A stretch of DNA of 64,000 bases from CAZGKW01 sp964526295 (lineage in GTDB: Bacteria; Planctomycetota; Phycisphaerae; FEN-1346): the NCBI GenBank assembly GCA_964526295.1, contig CAZGKW010000023.1, positions 1 through 64,000 on the forward strand. Direction: 5' to 3'. Every line of letters begins with the position of its first letter. The first letter of the stretch is position 1. Position numbers and translations under genes: made by a program. This document shows, piece after piece, positions 6,918-15,004 of this stretch. The notes beneath the pieces are model-generated. The model saw only the letters and a list, made by a program, of their open reading frames with translations. It searched no databases and was not told the DNA's origin.

Positions 6918-9164
6918 TCAACGCTTCTTGCGGCGGCTGGCCTCCTCGGTACACCCGGACTTCGTGCCGCCCTTCGCGCCCTTGCCGCGGCGCTCCTTCT
7001 CGACGGGCACCAGGTCGAGCCGCCGGCGGGCGATGTCGACGCCGGCGATGCGGACCTCCAGCTCCGAGCCGACGCGAAGGACGCGGTCTCGCTTCTGCCC
7101 CACCAGGGCCCACTTTCGACGGTCGAAGCGGTACCGGTCGTCCCTCAGCTCCGAGATGTGCACCAGGCCGTCTATCAGCAGGTGCGGGATTTCGACGAAC
7201 AGGCCGAACGCCTGGACGCCCGTGATGACCCCCTCGAACGTCTCGCCGATGCGGCCCTGGAGGTATTCCAGGAGCTTGATCTTCGTCAAGTCCCGCTCGG
7301 CGGCCTCGGCCCGCTGCTCGGTCTCGGTGCAGTGCTTGGCGAGGCCGACGAGTCCGTCGCCGTCGGCCTCCTGGCGGCCGGCCTGGCGCTTCGGCTGCCC
7401 GCCCTTCGGGGCCCGGAGCTTCCCCCGGACCATCGCGTCGAACAGCCGGTGGACCGTCAGGTCGGGGTAGCGGCGGATGGGGGAGGTGAAGTGACAGTAG
7501 TCGGCCGAGCCGAGGGCGAAGTGGCCCTCATCCTTGGGGCTGTACTCGGCCCGCCGCAGGCTCCGCAGCACCGCCAGGTGGATACCGTAGGCCTCGGGCT
7601 TGCCGCGTACGGCATTGAGGAGCCGCTGGAGGCTGGAGGGATCGGTCGGGCTGCGGAGGCGGTATCCGATGCTCCGGGCGAAGCTCTTCAGGTCCTGGGC
7701 GGCCTCCTCGTCGGGCTCGGGATGGATGCGGCGGATGTGCGGCACGCCGCGGCGGGCCAGCTCTCGGGCCACCGCCTCGTTCGCCTCCACCATGAACATC
7801 TCGATGATGCGGTGACTGAAGCTGGTGTCCTCCGGGTGGGCCCCCGTGACGCGACCGTCGTCGTCGAACTCGAGCTCCACTTCCGGCAGGTCGAGCTCCA
7901 GGTACCCCAGGCGCCGGCGGCGGGCCAGGAGCCGCTTCGCCAGGGCCTCCATCTCTCGGAGCAGGCTGAGGACGGGCCTCGGCAGCCGCCCGGGCCGGCC
8001 CCCCAGGGCCGCCGTCGCCTCCTTGTACGTCAGCCGCCGGAAGCTCTTGATGCAGGTATTGGCGAACTCCGCCTCGATGGGCTCTCCCTCGGCGTCGAAG
8101 CGGATGAAGACGCTCTTGGTGAGCCGCGTCCGGCCCTCCTGGAGGCTGCACGCCCCGTTCGAGAGGACCTCCGGCAGCATCGGCACGACGGTGGTCGGCA
8201 GGTAGACGCTGGTGCCCCGCTTTCGGGCCTCGCCGTCCAGCGCCGATCCCTCCGGGACGAAGTGGGCCACGTCCGCGATGTGGATGCCCAGGCGGACCTC
8301 GTCGCCGTCCAGTCCCTCGAGGCTGATCGCATCGTCGAAGTCGCGGGCGTCCTCCGGGTCGATCGTGATGATCGTCTCGCCCGTCAGGTCCCGGCGGTCG
8401 GCGAGCGCCGCCTCGCCGAGCCGGGCCGCGGCGCCACGGGCCTCGGCCATCGCCTCCTCGGAAAACTCGTCCGGCAGGCCGAAGCGGCGGATGACCCCCA
8501 ACGTGTCGACGCCCGGGTCGCCGCGTGGCCCGAGGACCTCGGTGATGACGGCCTCGCCGGGCTCGTCCTTCAGGGCGTAGCGGACGACGTCGAAGACGAC
8601 CTTGTCCTTGGGCTTGGCGCCCGCGCTTCGTCCATCGGGGGCGGCGAACTCCTGGAGCAGGACCCCGCCGTCCGGCCGCACGACGCCCGACCCCGGCCCC
8701 TTCGGCTCGTAGTAGGTGCCGACGAACCGCGTCTCGCCGCGCTCCAGGACCTGGACGATCCGGCCGGTGTACCCGCGGCCCGTCTTGCGGGCAACCTCGG
8801 CCAGGACCGTGTCGCCTGTGACGGCCCCGAGGGTCTCGTCGGCGGGGATGTGGAGGTCCTCGCCGCCGGTCGGGCCGGTCTCGTCGGCCGGGATGACGAA
8901 GCCGAAGCCCCGGGCGGCCTTGGAGAATCGGCCTTCGACGCGGGCCTGCTCCCGCCGGCCCCGCCGGGGGGCGGCCTCCGACGGCAGGAGCTTGCCCCGT
9001 CGGCCCTCGACGATATCCCCCTCGCGGATCAGCCGATGAATGAGGGCCCGGAACTGCGGATAGTCCTCCTCGGCCACGTCGAAGAAACGGGCCAGCCGCC
9101 GTTTGCTCAAGGGGCGGTAACGGTGGGAATGGATGTGTCCCAGAATCTGGTCGCGGGTGGTCAT
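6918..9164 (-). CDS. rnr: Ribonuclease R
   Basis: Processive 3'-5' exoribonuclease that degrades structured RNA in the cytoplasm. In the 748-residue product the N-terminal winged-helix region (ILGHIHSHRYRPLSKRRLARFF) is followed by cold-shock-type OB folds (ARGFGFVIPADE). The RNB catalytic domain has IDPEDARDFDDAISLE, which carries the metal-binding Asp residues, then HIADVAHFV, RLTKSVFIRFD and CHFTSPIRRYPDL. A C-terminal S1 domain (GRIGETFEGVITGVQAFGLFVE..GLVHISEL) ends with a short basic tail. The ATG at 9164 is preceded by a strong promoter whose predicted start site falls on the ATG itself, so the mRNA is probably leaderless. Confidence 0.95.
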   Translation of the reverse strand: MTTRDQILGHIHSHRYRPLSKRRLARFFDVAEEDYPQFRALIHRLIREGDIVEGRRGKLLPSEAAPRRGRREQARVEGRFSKAARGFGFVIPADETGPTGGEDLHIPADETLGAVTGDTVLAEVARKTGRGYTGRIVQVLERGETRFVGTYYEPKGPGSGVVRPDGGVLLQEFAAPDGRSAGAKPKDKVVFDVVRYALKDEPGEAVITEVLGPRGDPGVDTLGVIRRFGLPDEFSEEAMAEARGAAARLGEAALADRRDLTGETIITIDPEDARDFDDAISLEGLDGDEVRLGIHIADVAHFVPEGSALDGEARKRGTSVYLPTTVVPMLPEVLSNGACSLQEGRTRLTKSVFIRFDAEGEPIEAEFANTCIKSFRRLTYKEATAALGGRPGRLPRPVLSLLREMEALAKRLLARRRRLGYLELDLPEVELEFDDDGRVTGAHPEDTSFSHRIIEMFMVEANEAVARELARRGVPHIRRIHPEPDEEAAQDLKSFARSIGYRLRSPTDPSSLQRLLNAVRGKPEAYGIHLAVLRSLRRAEYSPKDEGHFALGSADYCHFTSPIRRYPDLTVHRLFDAMVRGKLRAPKGGQPKRQAGRQEADGDGLVGLAKHCTETEQRAEAAERDLTKIKLLEYLQGRIGETFEGVITGVQAFGLFVEIPHLLIDGLVHISELRDDRYRFDRRKWALVGQKRDRVLRVGSELEVRIAGVDIARRRLDLVPVEKERRGKGAKGGTKSGCTEEASRRKKR

Positions 9165-9170
9165 GGCACG

Positions 9171-9199
9171 AGTATAGTCGCCGGCCGGCGAAGACTCAA
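9171..9199 (-). promoter_or_regulatory. Promoter of rnr, predicted leaderless start
   Basis: Read on the minus strand: TTGAGT (9199-9194), a 17-base spacer, then TATACT (9176-9171). Only six bases (CGTGCC) separate the -10 box from the ATG of rnr at 9164. A start site about seven bases past the -10 would be the A of the ATG. No Shine-Dalgarno sequence is present. Confidence 0.6.
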
Positions 9200-9367
9200 G
9201 GGCAAGGGCTGCAAGCGGGTCCGCCGCCCGCCCACAGGACGGATACGCGGACGCCGCCGCATTCGGGGGTGCGGTCTCCTGGCTCCGGTCGCCGCATCGT
9301 GCAATCCCCTTGCGTCAGGCGCCTGGGGGGCTTAACGTGGGGCCCACACGCAAGCAGGGAGGTCCCC

Positions 9368-9784
9368 ATGGAAGAGATCCTCGAGCGGGCCCGGAAGCTC
9401 GGACAGGCCATGCACCAGCACCCTCGGTTCAAGGCCTACGTCGAGGCCAGCGAGAAGCTCCACCACGACCCGGCCGCCGCCAAGGTCATGAAGGCCTATA
9501 ACGAGGTGGCGGCCAAGGTCGCCGAGAAGGAGCGAGGCAACCAGCCGATCGAGGTGGAGGAGAAACGCGAGCTGGAGGCCCGCCGTCAGGCCGTCGCCTC
9601 CAACATGACCGTCAAGCGGTTCATGCAGGCCCAGGCCGACTACGCCGAGTTCATGCGGAAGGTCAACGACGCGATCTACAGCCAGCTCCTTCCGCCCCAG
9701 GGCGGCGGCGGGGCCGCGCCGGGCGGGGGCGGACCCTCGCCGAGTGCCGGCCCGGCGGGAGGAAGGGGCGCGACGGCGTCCTGA
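9368..9784 (+). CDS. YlbF/YmcA-family protein
   Basis: A 138-residue helical protein of the Com_YlbF family. The signature region is EEILERARKLGQAMHQHPRFKAYVEASEKL..DPAAAKVMKAYNE, followed by VASNMTVKRFMQAQADYAEFMRKVNDAI. The C-terminus is a Gly/Pro-rich tail that looks disordered. In Bacillus the family members YlbF and YmcA form part of a complex that adjusts RNase Y activity. RNase Y is encoded in this window at 52,030, so a related role is possible but inferred. The ATG at 9368 follows GCAGGGAGGTCCCC (GGGAGG seven bases upstream), which fixes the start. The gene is divergent from rnr. Confidence 0.8.
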   Translation: MEEILERARKLGQAMHQHPRFKAYVEASEKLHHDPAAAKVMKAYNEVAAKVAEKERGNQPIEVEEKRELEARRQAVASNMTVKRFMQAQADYAEFMRKVNDAIYSQLLPPQGGGGAAPGGGGPSPSAGPAGGRGATAS

Positions 9785-9846
9785 CGCCCGTCGGAGAGCA
9801 TTCGCCCTGCGTCGAAGCCCGTGCGGGCCGTCCGAGGGGGCGACCA

Positions 9847-10281
9847 GTGAGACCATGGGGCCGGACGTTCGGGGAGGGGACCGCCGTGCAGGAACCTGAA
9901 GCCTGGGAGACGCAGTATCCGGCCGAGGGGTACTCGCCCGAGGGCTATCCGCCGCTTCCGCACTCGGGCCTGGGCATCGCCTCGTTCATCATCGCCCTGG
10001 TGGCCGGTGCGCTGCTGGCGATGCTGGTGATCGCGGCCGGAGTGATGGCGGCGACGGCCGGCGGAGGATTTGACGAGACGGCCCCGGCGACCGTCGCCCT
10101 CGGGTGCACCATTCTCCTGGCGGGACTCGGGCACCTGGTGGGGACCGGGCTGGGCATCGCGGGCGTCGTTCAACGTGACCGCCGGAAAGTCTTCGCGGTC
10201 CTCGGCCTCGTCCTGAACGGTCTTGCGATCCTGAGCATCGCGGGGATGCTCCTGATCGGCATCGCCGCAGGCACCGCCTGA
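9847..10281 (+). CDS. DUF4190-like small membrane protein
   Basis: A 144-residue protein with a Pro/Tyr-rich N-terminal tail (EGYSPEGYPPLP) and three hydrophobic segments: ASFIIALVAGALLAMLVIAAGV, VALGCTILLAGLGHLVGTGLGI and FAVLGLVLNGLAILSIAGMLLIG. This pattern fits the DUF4190/TM-GxxxG type of small integral membrane protein; function is unknown. Two GTG starts are possible: 9847 (GAGGGGG six bases upstream) and 9886 (GGGGAGGGG six bases upstream). I cannot choose firmly. It follows the ylbF-like gene by 62 bases. Confidence 0.7.
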   Translation: MRPWGRTFGEGTAVQEPEAWETQYPAEGYSPEGYPPLPHSGLGIASFIIALVAGALLAMLVIAAGVMAATAGGGFDETAPATVALGCTILLAGLGHLVGTGLGIAGVVQRDRRKVFAVLGLVLNGLAILSIAGMLLIGIAAGTA

Positions 10282-10327
10282 GCCGTCACCCGGCCGGCAG
10301 CCGGCCAGGCGGGGCCCAAATAAAAAC

Positions 10328-10590
10328 GGCTCTGTTTCACTTTTGCGGCGGGATTTGCGGTTGAAAAAAGGCTCAACCTCTGCTTTGACAGTGAGTTATC
10401 GCGCACTGGCTGTCGGCAGGAGGCTGAGCCATGTATGTGCACGGAATTCGTCGGCTGTTTGACTTCCCCGGTTACGTCATCCGCAAAGTTACCATGACCG
10501 TGGGTTTGGCCCAAGTGATTTTGCGGCGGGATCGGCGCTGTCGGCTGGCCTGTCCGACGTGCGGGGAGCCAGCCGTCCATGCACAAATGA
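10328..10590 (+). mobile_element. ISL3-family transposase, left end and N-terminal fragment
   Basis: GGCTCTGTTTCACTTTTGC at 10,328 resembles an ISL3 terminal repeat. From the ATG at 10,431 the frame reads GIRRLFDFPGYVIRKV..GLAQVILRRD..CRLACPTCGEPAV, the start of an ISL3 transposase with the first half of its zinc finger (CPTC). The reading then loses similarity at about 10,590, and no right end is visible. The element is a dead 5' remnant. Together with the bases up to 10,683 this accounts for the 400-base gap between neighbouring genes. Confidence 0.65.
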
Positions 10591-10683
10591 TGCTCTCTCT
10601 GTGTGCCCTGCGGTCTTGCCTTCCGTCGGAGGCGCCGGGACTACGGCGCGACAAGCCGGGGTCAAGACACGGCCGCGGCGCCG

Positions 10684-11682
10684 CTACTGCCTCGCCTCGC
10701 CCTCTTCGGCCGGTTCGACGAGGCCCTTGAAGAGGCGTCCCCCGAACATTCGGTTCCACGCCGTCCAGCGGCGCTCCGGGTCGGCGTCGCCGGCCGTCTC
10801 CCGCTCGAAGGCGTGCAGCTTCGCGTCGAGGTTGTCGATGTGGTGCAGGACGAACGCCTCGGCCGTCATCGGCAGCTTCGGGCTCCCGAACTCGTACTCC
10901 CCGTGGTGCGCCAGGACCAGGTGCCGCACCACGTCAGCCAGCAGCTCGGGGAAGTCGGTCCCGGCGGCGCGGACCTCTCGGACCTTCTGGTCGAGCATCA
11001 GGACGCCCTGGATGAGGTGGCCGACGAGGCGGCCGCTGTCGGTGTAGCCGAGGGCCTTCTCGTAGGCCAGCTCGCGGGTCTTGCCCAGGTCGTGCCAGAA
11101 GACGCCCACCAGGAGCAGGTCGCGGTCGAGCTGCGGGTAGTGGCGACAGACGAGGACCGCCAGTTCGGCGACGCTCAGGGTGTGCTCGACCAGGCCGCCG
11201 ATGTAGGCGTGGTGGAGCTTCTCGGCCGCCGGGGCCCGGGCAAGGTCTTCCATCAGCTCCTCGTCGGCCCAGACGGCGTCCATCAGGCCCCTCAGGGCGG
11301 GCCGCTCCAGGTGCTCGTCGAAGAGCGACTTCAGGCGCGCGAGGTCCTCCTGGGGGTTGCCCGGCCCGACGGGGAGGAAGTCGGACGGATCGACCTCGGC
11401 GTCGCGGGCGGGCCGCAGGGCCTCGATGACGATCTGGGGCCGGTCGTTGTATTCGCCCACGCGGCCCTTCACGAGGACGAACCCGCCCTGGGGGATGGCC
11501 GCGAACAGGGCCTCCGTGGCGTCCCACATGATGGCGGGGACCTCGCCGGTCCGGTCGCGGAGGCGGCCGGTGATGAAGTACGACCCCTTCTTCGTGGTGC
11601 GAAGGTCCTTCTCGGCGACCTGAAAGACGCCCTCGACCAGGTGGCCGGGCGTCGTGAGACTCTTGATGAACGGGCGGGGCAT
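10684..11682 (-). CDS. YhaM-type 3'-5' exoribonuclease (OB-fold plus HD domain)
   Basis: A 332-residue protein with an N-terminal nucleic-acid-binding OB-fold (KKGSYFITGRLRDRTGEVPAIMWD..FVLVKGRVGEYNDRPQIVIE) and a C-terminal HD phosphohydrolase domain. The HD metal site is seen in HHAYIGGLVEHTLSVAELA, FWHDLGKTREL, VRHLVLAHHGEYEFGSPKLP and HHIDNLDAKL. This architecture defines the YhaM/CBF1 family, which in Firmicutes trims short RNAs and DNA from the 3' end. The frame opens at 11,763, but the ATG at 11,682 (MPRPFIKSL) matches the family start and is preceded by GAGAGGAAGG. It has no operon partner. Confidence 0.88.
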   Translation of the reverse strand: MPRPFIKSLTTPGHLVEGVFQVAEKDLRTTKKGSYFITGRLRDRTGEVPAIMWDATEALFAAIPQGGFVLVKGRVGEYNDRPQIVIEALRPARDAEVDPSDFLPVGPGNPQEDLARLKSLFDEHLERPALRGLMDAVWADEELMEDLARAPAAEKLHHAYIGGLVEHTLSVAELAVLVCRHYPQLDRDLLLVGVFWHDLGKTRELAYEKALGYTDSGRLVGHLIQGVLMLDQKVREVRAAGTDFPELLADVVRHLVLAHHGEYEFGSPKLPMTAEAFVLHHIDNLDAKLHAFERETAGDADPERRWTAWNRMFGGRLFKGLVEPAEEGEARQ

Positions 11683-11850
11683 GGAACCTTCCTCTCGGGC
11701 AGCGGACTCGGGGCTCGCCGATCCGGCGTCACCGATTATAGGAGGCCCGCCGGGCGAGGGCATGGGAAATCCGGTGCCCGCAGGCTGCGCGTGGACCCGC
11801 CGCGCAGAGACGGAAGAGGGCCGCCGCGGAGGGTCTGCCTTACGCAGCTC

Positions 11851-13245
11851 CTACGGCCGGGGACCCATCCGGCGATAGGTCTCGGCCAAAATCCGGCGAA
11901 ACCGCTCGAAGTCGAGCCGCTCGACGTGGCCGTCGGCGAACAGGACGTTGATCTGCCCGCCGGCCGGTTCCTCGCCCCGCCACCGCTCGTAAGCCAGGAC
12001 GGTCTCGCCGCCCCCCTCGACGGGCAGCGACGGGAGCGGCACCAGGGCGTAGTCGTAGTCGGCGAAGTGCTCCTTCATGGCCGGGTTCCGCAGCACGTCG
12101 GCGTCGGCGATCAGCCCCGCCTCGAGCAGCTCGGACCACGTTTTCGGCGGACGCCGCCGGTCGAGGTGGAAGATGATCGCCGCCCGGCCGAGCTGGGCCA
12201 GTTGGCCCATGCTCCGAGCGGCCCCGCGCTCGGCCTCGAGGTTGCCGACCAGGTTCGCGACAGCCCACTCCAGGGCCGCGCGGGGCGCCGTGAGGTGGAC
12301 GTCGGGCCCCTCGGCCCGGAGGCGGGCGATCGGTTCGTCGGGCGGCCCTTCCAGGGCCCGGCCGCCGAGCATCGCCGGCAGGGCGATCGCCAGCGGGTCG
12401 ACCATCGCTCCGAGCCAGCTCGCGACGCTCCCGGCCGCGCGCTCGGTGTCGAGCGTCACGGTGGCCGTCAGGGCGTCGGCGTCCCGCGTCAGGTCCACCC
12501 GCCCGCGGGCCGACTCCGCCGTCTGGCACGCCCGCATGAAGCCGTAGACCATGGCGAACTCGAGAAAATCGTCGCCGTCGAGGTGCCGGAGCCGCTGCCG
12601 GCGGAGACGGCCGAACTCGGCCGAGACCGCCTGCCGAAGCTCGGGCGGCATCCGCCCGGCGAACGTCACTTGGCCGGGCAAGCCGTCGAGTTGCCAGGCC
12701 TGCTTGCCCGCACCGGCCATCGGCGGCGCGGCCGCACCCCGCATCGCCCTCTGAAGGTAGACGTTTGACCCGAGGACGGCCAGCCGCGGCGCCGGCATCG
12801 CCAGGCTCATGTCCCGGTCGAGGCGGTACGCCTGGACGCCGCCGAGGTCCAGGCTCGCCGGCTCGGCGCGCCCGCCCAGGAGCTCCTCCGGCCCGATGGT
12901 CCGCGCCAGCGACAGGGCGGCCACCCACTCCAGCGCGTCCGGGTCCCCGTCCTCCCCGTAGGTGAGCTTCAGGGCGAGGGCGGCGGTCCGGACGTCCTTC
13001 TCCGGGTCGAGCTTCAGGGGCATCTCGCCGACCAGCTCGCGATAGGGCCCCGACCGCGGGTCGGCGAACGTCCGCCACAGGTCCGTCCCGACGAGCCGGT
13101 CCATCCGCACGAGGACGGCCAGGTCGGCATCGGCGGGCACGTACGCGGTCGGCAGGACGGGCAGGGCCGCCCCGGCGGCCGGCCGCAGCAAGCCCGCCGG
13201 CAGGGCGACGAGGAGAACCGAGAGGGCGAAGGCAACGCGATGCAC
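11851..13245 (-). CDS. Secreted planctomycete protein with display motif
   Basis: A 464-residue exported protein of unknown function. It has a signal peptide (VAFALSVLLVALPAGLLRPAAGA) and then YVPADADLAVLVRMDRLVGTDLWR, an opening seen in planctomycete proteins related to DUF3352. The middle has several alpha/beta segments without recognisable catalytic residues. The C-terminus ends with GGQINVLFADGHVERLDFERFRRIL, the H-X9-DG style motif also found at the end of the pilin-like protein at 4,046. Here there is no prepilin leader. The GTG at 13,245 is preceded by AGGAG about nine bases upstream. It is divergent from lysS. Confidence 0.7.
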   Translation of the reverse strand: MHRVAFALSVLLVALPAGLLRPAAGAALPVLPTAYVPADADLAVLVRMDRLVGTDLWRTFADPRSGPYRELVGEMPLKLDPEKDVRTAALALKLTYGEDGDPDALEWVAALSLARTIGPEELLGGRAEPASLDLGGVQAYRLDRDMSLAMPAPRLAVLGSNVYLQRAMRGAAAPPMAGAGKQAWQLDGLPGQVTFAGRMPPELRQAVSAEFGRLRRQRLRHLDGDDFLEFAMVYGFMRACQTAESARGRVDLTRDADALTATVTLDTERAAGSVASWLGAMVDPLAIALPAMLGGRALEGPPDEPIARLRAEGPDVHLTAPRAALEWAVANLVGNLEAERGAARSMGQLAQLGRAAIIFHLDRRRPPKTWSELLEAGLIADADVLRNPAMKEHFADYDYALVPLPSLPVEGGGETVLAYERWRGEEPAGGQINVLFADGHVERLDFERFRRILAETYRRMGPRP

Positions 13246-13304
13246 GGGCAACACTCCTTGCGCGGGCTCGGGCCACAATGGTACCAGCCGGCCACAACTT
13301 TTGC

Positions 13305-13334
13305 TTGGCGAAAGCGCCCGCCGGCCGCTAAGAT
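13305..13334 (+). promoter_or_regulatory. Candidate lysS promoter
   Basis: TTGGCG (13,305-13,310), an 18-base spacer and TAAGAT (13,329-13,334) lie 42 bases ahead of the lysS ATG in the divergent intergenic region. Confidence 0.45.
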
Positions 13335-13375
13335 TCGACGTTTCCACGCGGGCCCCGGTTCTCCGGAAGGCCGTC

Positions 13376-14818
13376 ATGTCCAGCGAGTACGAACAACAGC
13401 GTCGCCGCAAGGCCGAGGCCCTCCGGGCGGTCGGCCTGGACCCGTTCGGGGGCCGCTTTCCCGACGCCATCCCGGCGGCCGAGGCCCGCCGCCATTTCGA
13501 GACGGCCGGGGAAGGGGCCCCGGCCCGGGTGGCCGGTCGGCTGATGGGCCTTCGGGCGTTCGGCAAGCTCATCTTCGCCGACCTGGTCGATTCGAGCGGC
13601 CGCATCCAGGTCGCCTTCAACAAGCGGGACCTCCCCGCCGAGACGTGGGACCGCGTGGGTCAGCTCGACCTGGGGGACATTATCGGCGTCGAGGGCACGC
13701 TGATGACCACCCGCACCGGCGAAGTGACCGTCGCGGTCGAGGACGTCGAGGTGCTCACGAAGTCGCTGCTGCCGCCGCCGGAGAAGTGGCACGGCCTCCA
13801 GGACACGGAGGCCCGGTTCCGCCAGCGGTACGTCGACCTGTTTGCCAACCCGGAGGTGCGGGACCGGCTCCGGGCCCGGTCGGTGGTCCTGCGGGAGACG
13901 CGGCGGTTCCTGGCGGAGCGGGGCTTCGTGGAGGTCGAGACGCCGGTGCTCCAGCCGATCTACGGGGGGGCGGCCGCCCGCCCGTTCATCACCCACCACA
14001 ACGCCCTGGACGCCGACTTTTACCTGCGGATCTCGCCCGAGCTGTACCTGAAGCGGCTGCTGGTGGGCGGCCTGGAGCGGGTCTTCGAGATCGCCCGGGT
14101 CTTCCGCAACGAGGGGCTCTCCACCACCCACAGCCCGGAGTACACCCTGATGGAGGTGTACCAGGCCTACGCCGACTACACCGACATGATGGAGCTGACG
14201 GAGACGCTGGTCGAGCACCTGGCGCGGACGGTCTCGGGCGGCGAGACGTGCCTGGAGTGGGGCGACCACGAGATCGAGTACAGGGCCCCCTGGCGGCGGG
14301 CCGCCTACGCCGACCTCTTCGAGGAGCACGCGGGGGTCGGCTTCGCCGACGAGGCGGCCGTCCGGGCGAAGGCCCGCGAGCTGGGCATCGAGGACTCGAA
14401 CAAGGACGTCGACGTCGTGCGGCACGACGTGTTCGAGGCGACCGTCGAGGAGCACCTGGTCCAGCCGACGTTCGTCGTGGACTGGCCGGCCCGGCTCTGC
14501 CCGCTGACGAAGCGGAAGGCCGACCGGCCCGAGATCGCCGAGCGGTTCGAGCCGATGGTGGCCGGGATGGAGCTGGGCAACGCCTACACGGAGCTGAACG
14601 ACCCGGACGTGCAGCTCGAGACGCTCAGGCTCCAGCTCGCCGGGCAGGACGAGACGATGGCCGTCATGGACGAGGACTTCGTCGAGGCGCTGAAGTACGG
14701 GATGCCGCCGGCGGGGGGCCTGGGCATCGGCATGGACCGGCTGGTGATGCTCCTGACGGGGGCGACGAGCATCCGGGAGGTGGTCCTGTTCCCGACGCTC
14801 CGTCCGCAGCGGTCGTGA
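13376..14818 (+). CDS. lysS: Lysyl-tRNA synthetase, class II
   Basis: Charges tRNA-Lys with lysine. The 480-residue product starts with the anticodon-binding OB-fold (RVAGRLMGLRAFGKLIFADLVDSSGRIQV). The class II core follows: motif 1 FVEVETPVLQPIYGGAAARPF, motif 2 ERVFEIARVFRNEGLSTTHSPEYT, and motif 3 GGLGIGMDRLVMLLTG. TQ-like THSPEYTLMEVYQAY is the LysS version of the lysine site (THNPEFT in Escherichia coli). The ATG at 13,376 follows GGAAGG with five-base spacing. It is about 20 residues shorter at the N-terminus than the enterobacterial enzyme. A repeat pair follows before the next gene. Confidence 0.96.
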   Translation: MSSEYEQQRRRKAEALRAVGLDPFGGRFPDAIPAAEARRHFETAGEGAPARVAGRLMGLRAFGKLIFADLVDSSGRIQVAFNKRDLPAETWDRVGQLDLGDIIGVEGTLMTTRTGEVTVAVEDVEVLTKSLLPPPEKWHGLQDTEARFRQRYVDLFANPEVRDRLRARSVVLRETRRFLAERGFVEVETPVLQPIYGGAAARPFITHHNALDADFYLRISPELYLKRLLVGGLERVFEIARVFRNEGLSTTHSPEYTLMEVYQAYADYTDMMELTETLVEHLARTVSGGETCLEWGDHEIEYRAPWRRAAYADLFEEHAGVGFADEAAVRAKARELGIEDSNKDVDVVRHDVFEATVEEHLVQPTFVVDWPARLCPLTKRKADRPEIAERFEPMVAGMELGNAYTELNDPDVQLETLRLQLAGQDETMAVMDEDFVEALKYGMPPAGGLGIGMDRLVMLLTGATSIREVVLFPTLRPQRS

Positions 14819-14835
14819 TTCGCCTGCGGGGCCTC

Positions 14836-14968
14836 AACGCAGGACCCGCAGAGAAGGCGGAGAAAGGCAGAGAACGGCGAGTGCCGGCTGAAGACGAAGC
14901 AGGGCCTTAAGGGATTAATACACACTTTTTCTTTCTCTGCGTACTCCGCGATCTCTGCGTTCCCATAC
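14836..14968. repeat. Inverted pair of CGCAGAG-type repeats
   Basis: CCGCAGAGAAGGCGGAGAAAGGCAGAGAAC at about 14,849-14,878 faces TTTCTCTGCGTACTCCGCG..TCTCTGCG at about 14,934-14,962. The two arms are imperfect reverse complements and could form a long hairpin after lysS. The same arrangement occurs at 5.26/5.64 kb and 57.6/57.9 kb. Confidence 0.65.
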
Positions 14969-15004
14969 CGCGTCGGGACGGAGCGGCATTCGGGGCGAGC
15001 ATTC

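Noticed and set aside
7158..9335. 725-codon plus-strand frame opposite rnr
   Set aside because: Mirror of the RNase R coding frame; composition is that of an antisense shadow.
10603..12768. Long plus-strand frame opposite the YhaM-like and secreted-protein genes
   Set aside because: It spans two real genes and a gap, with no domain.
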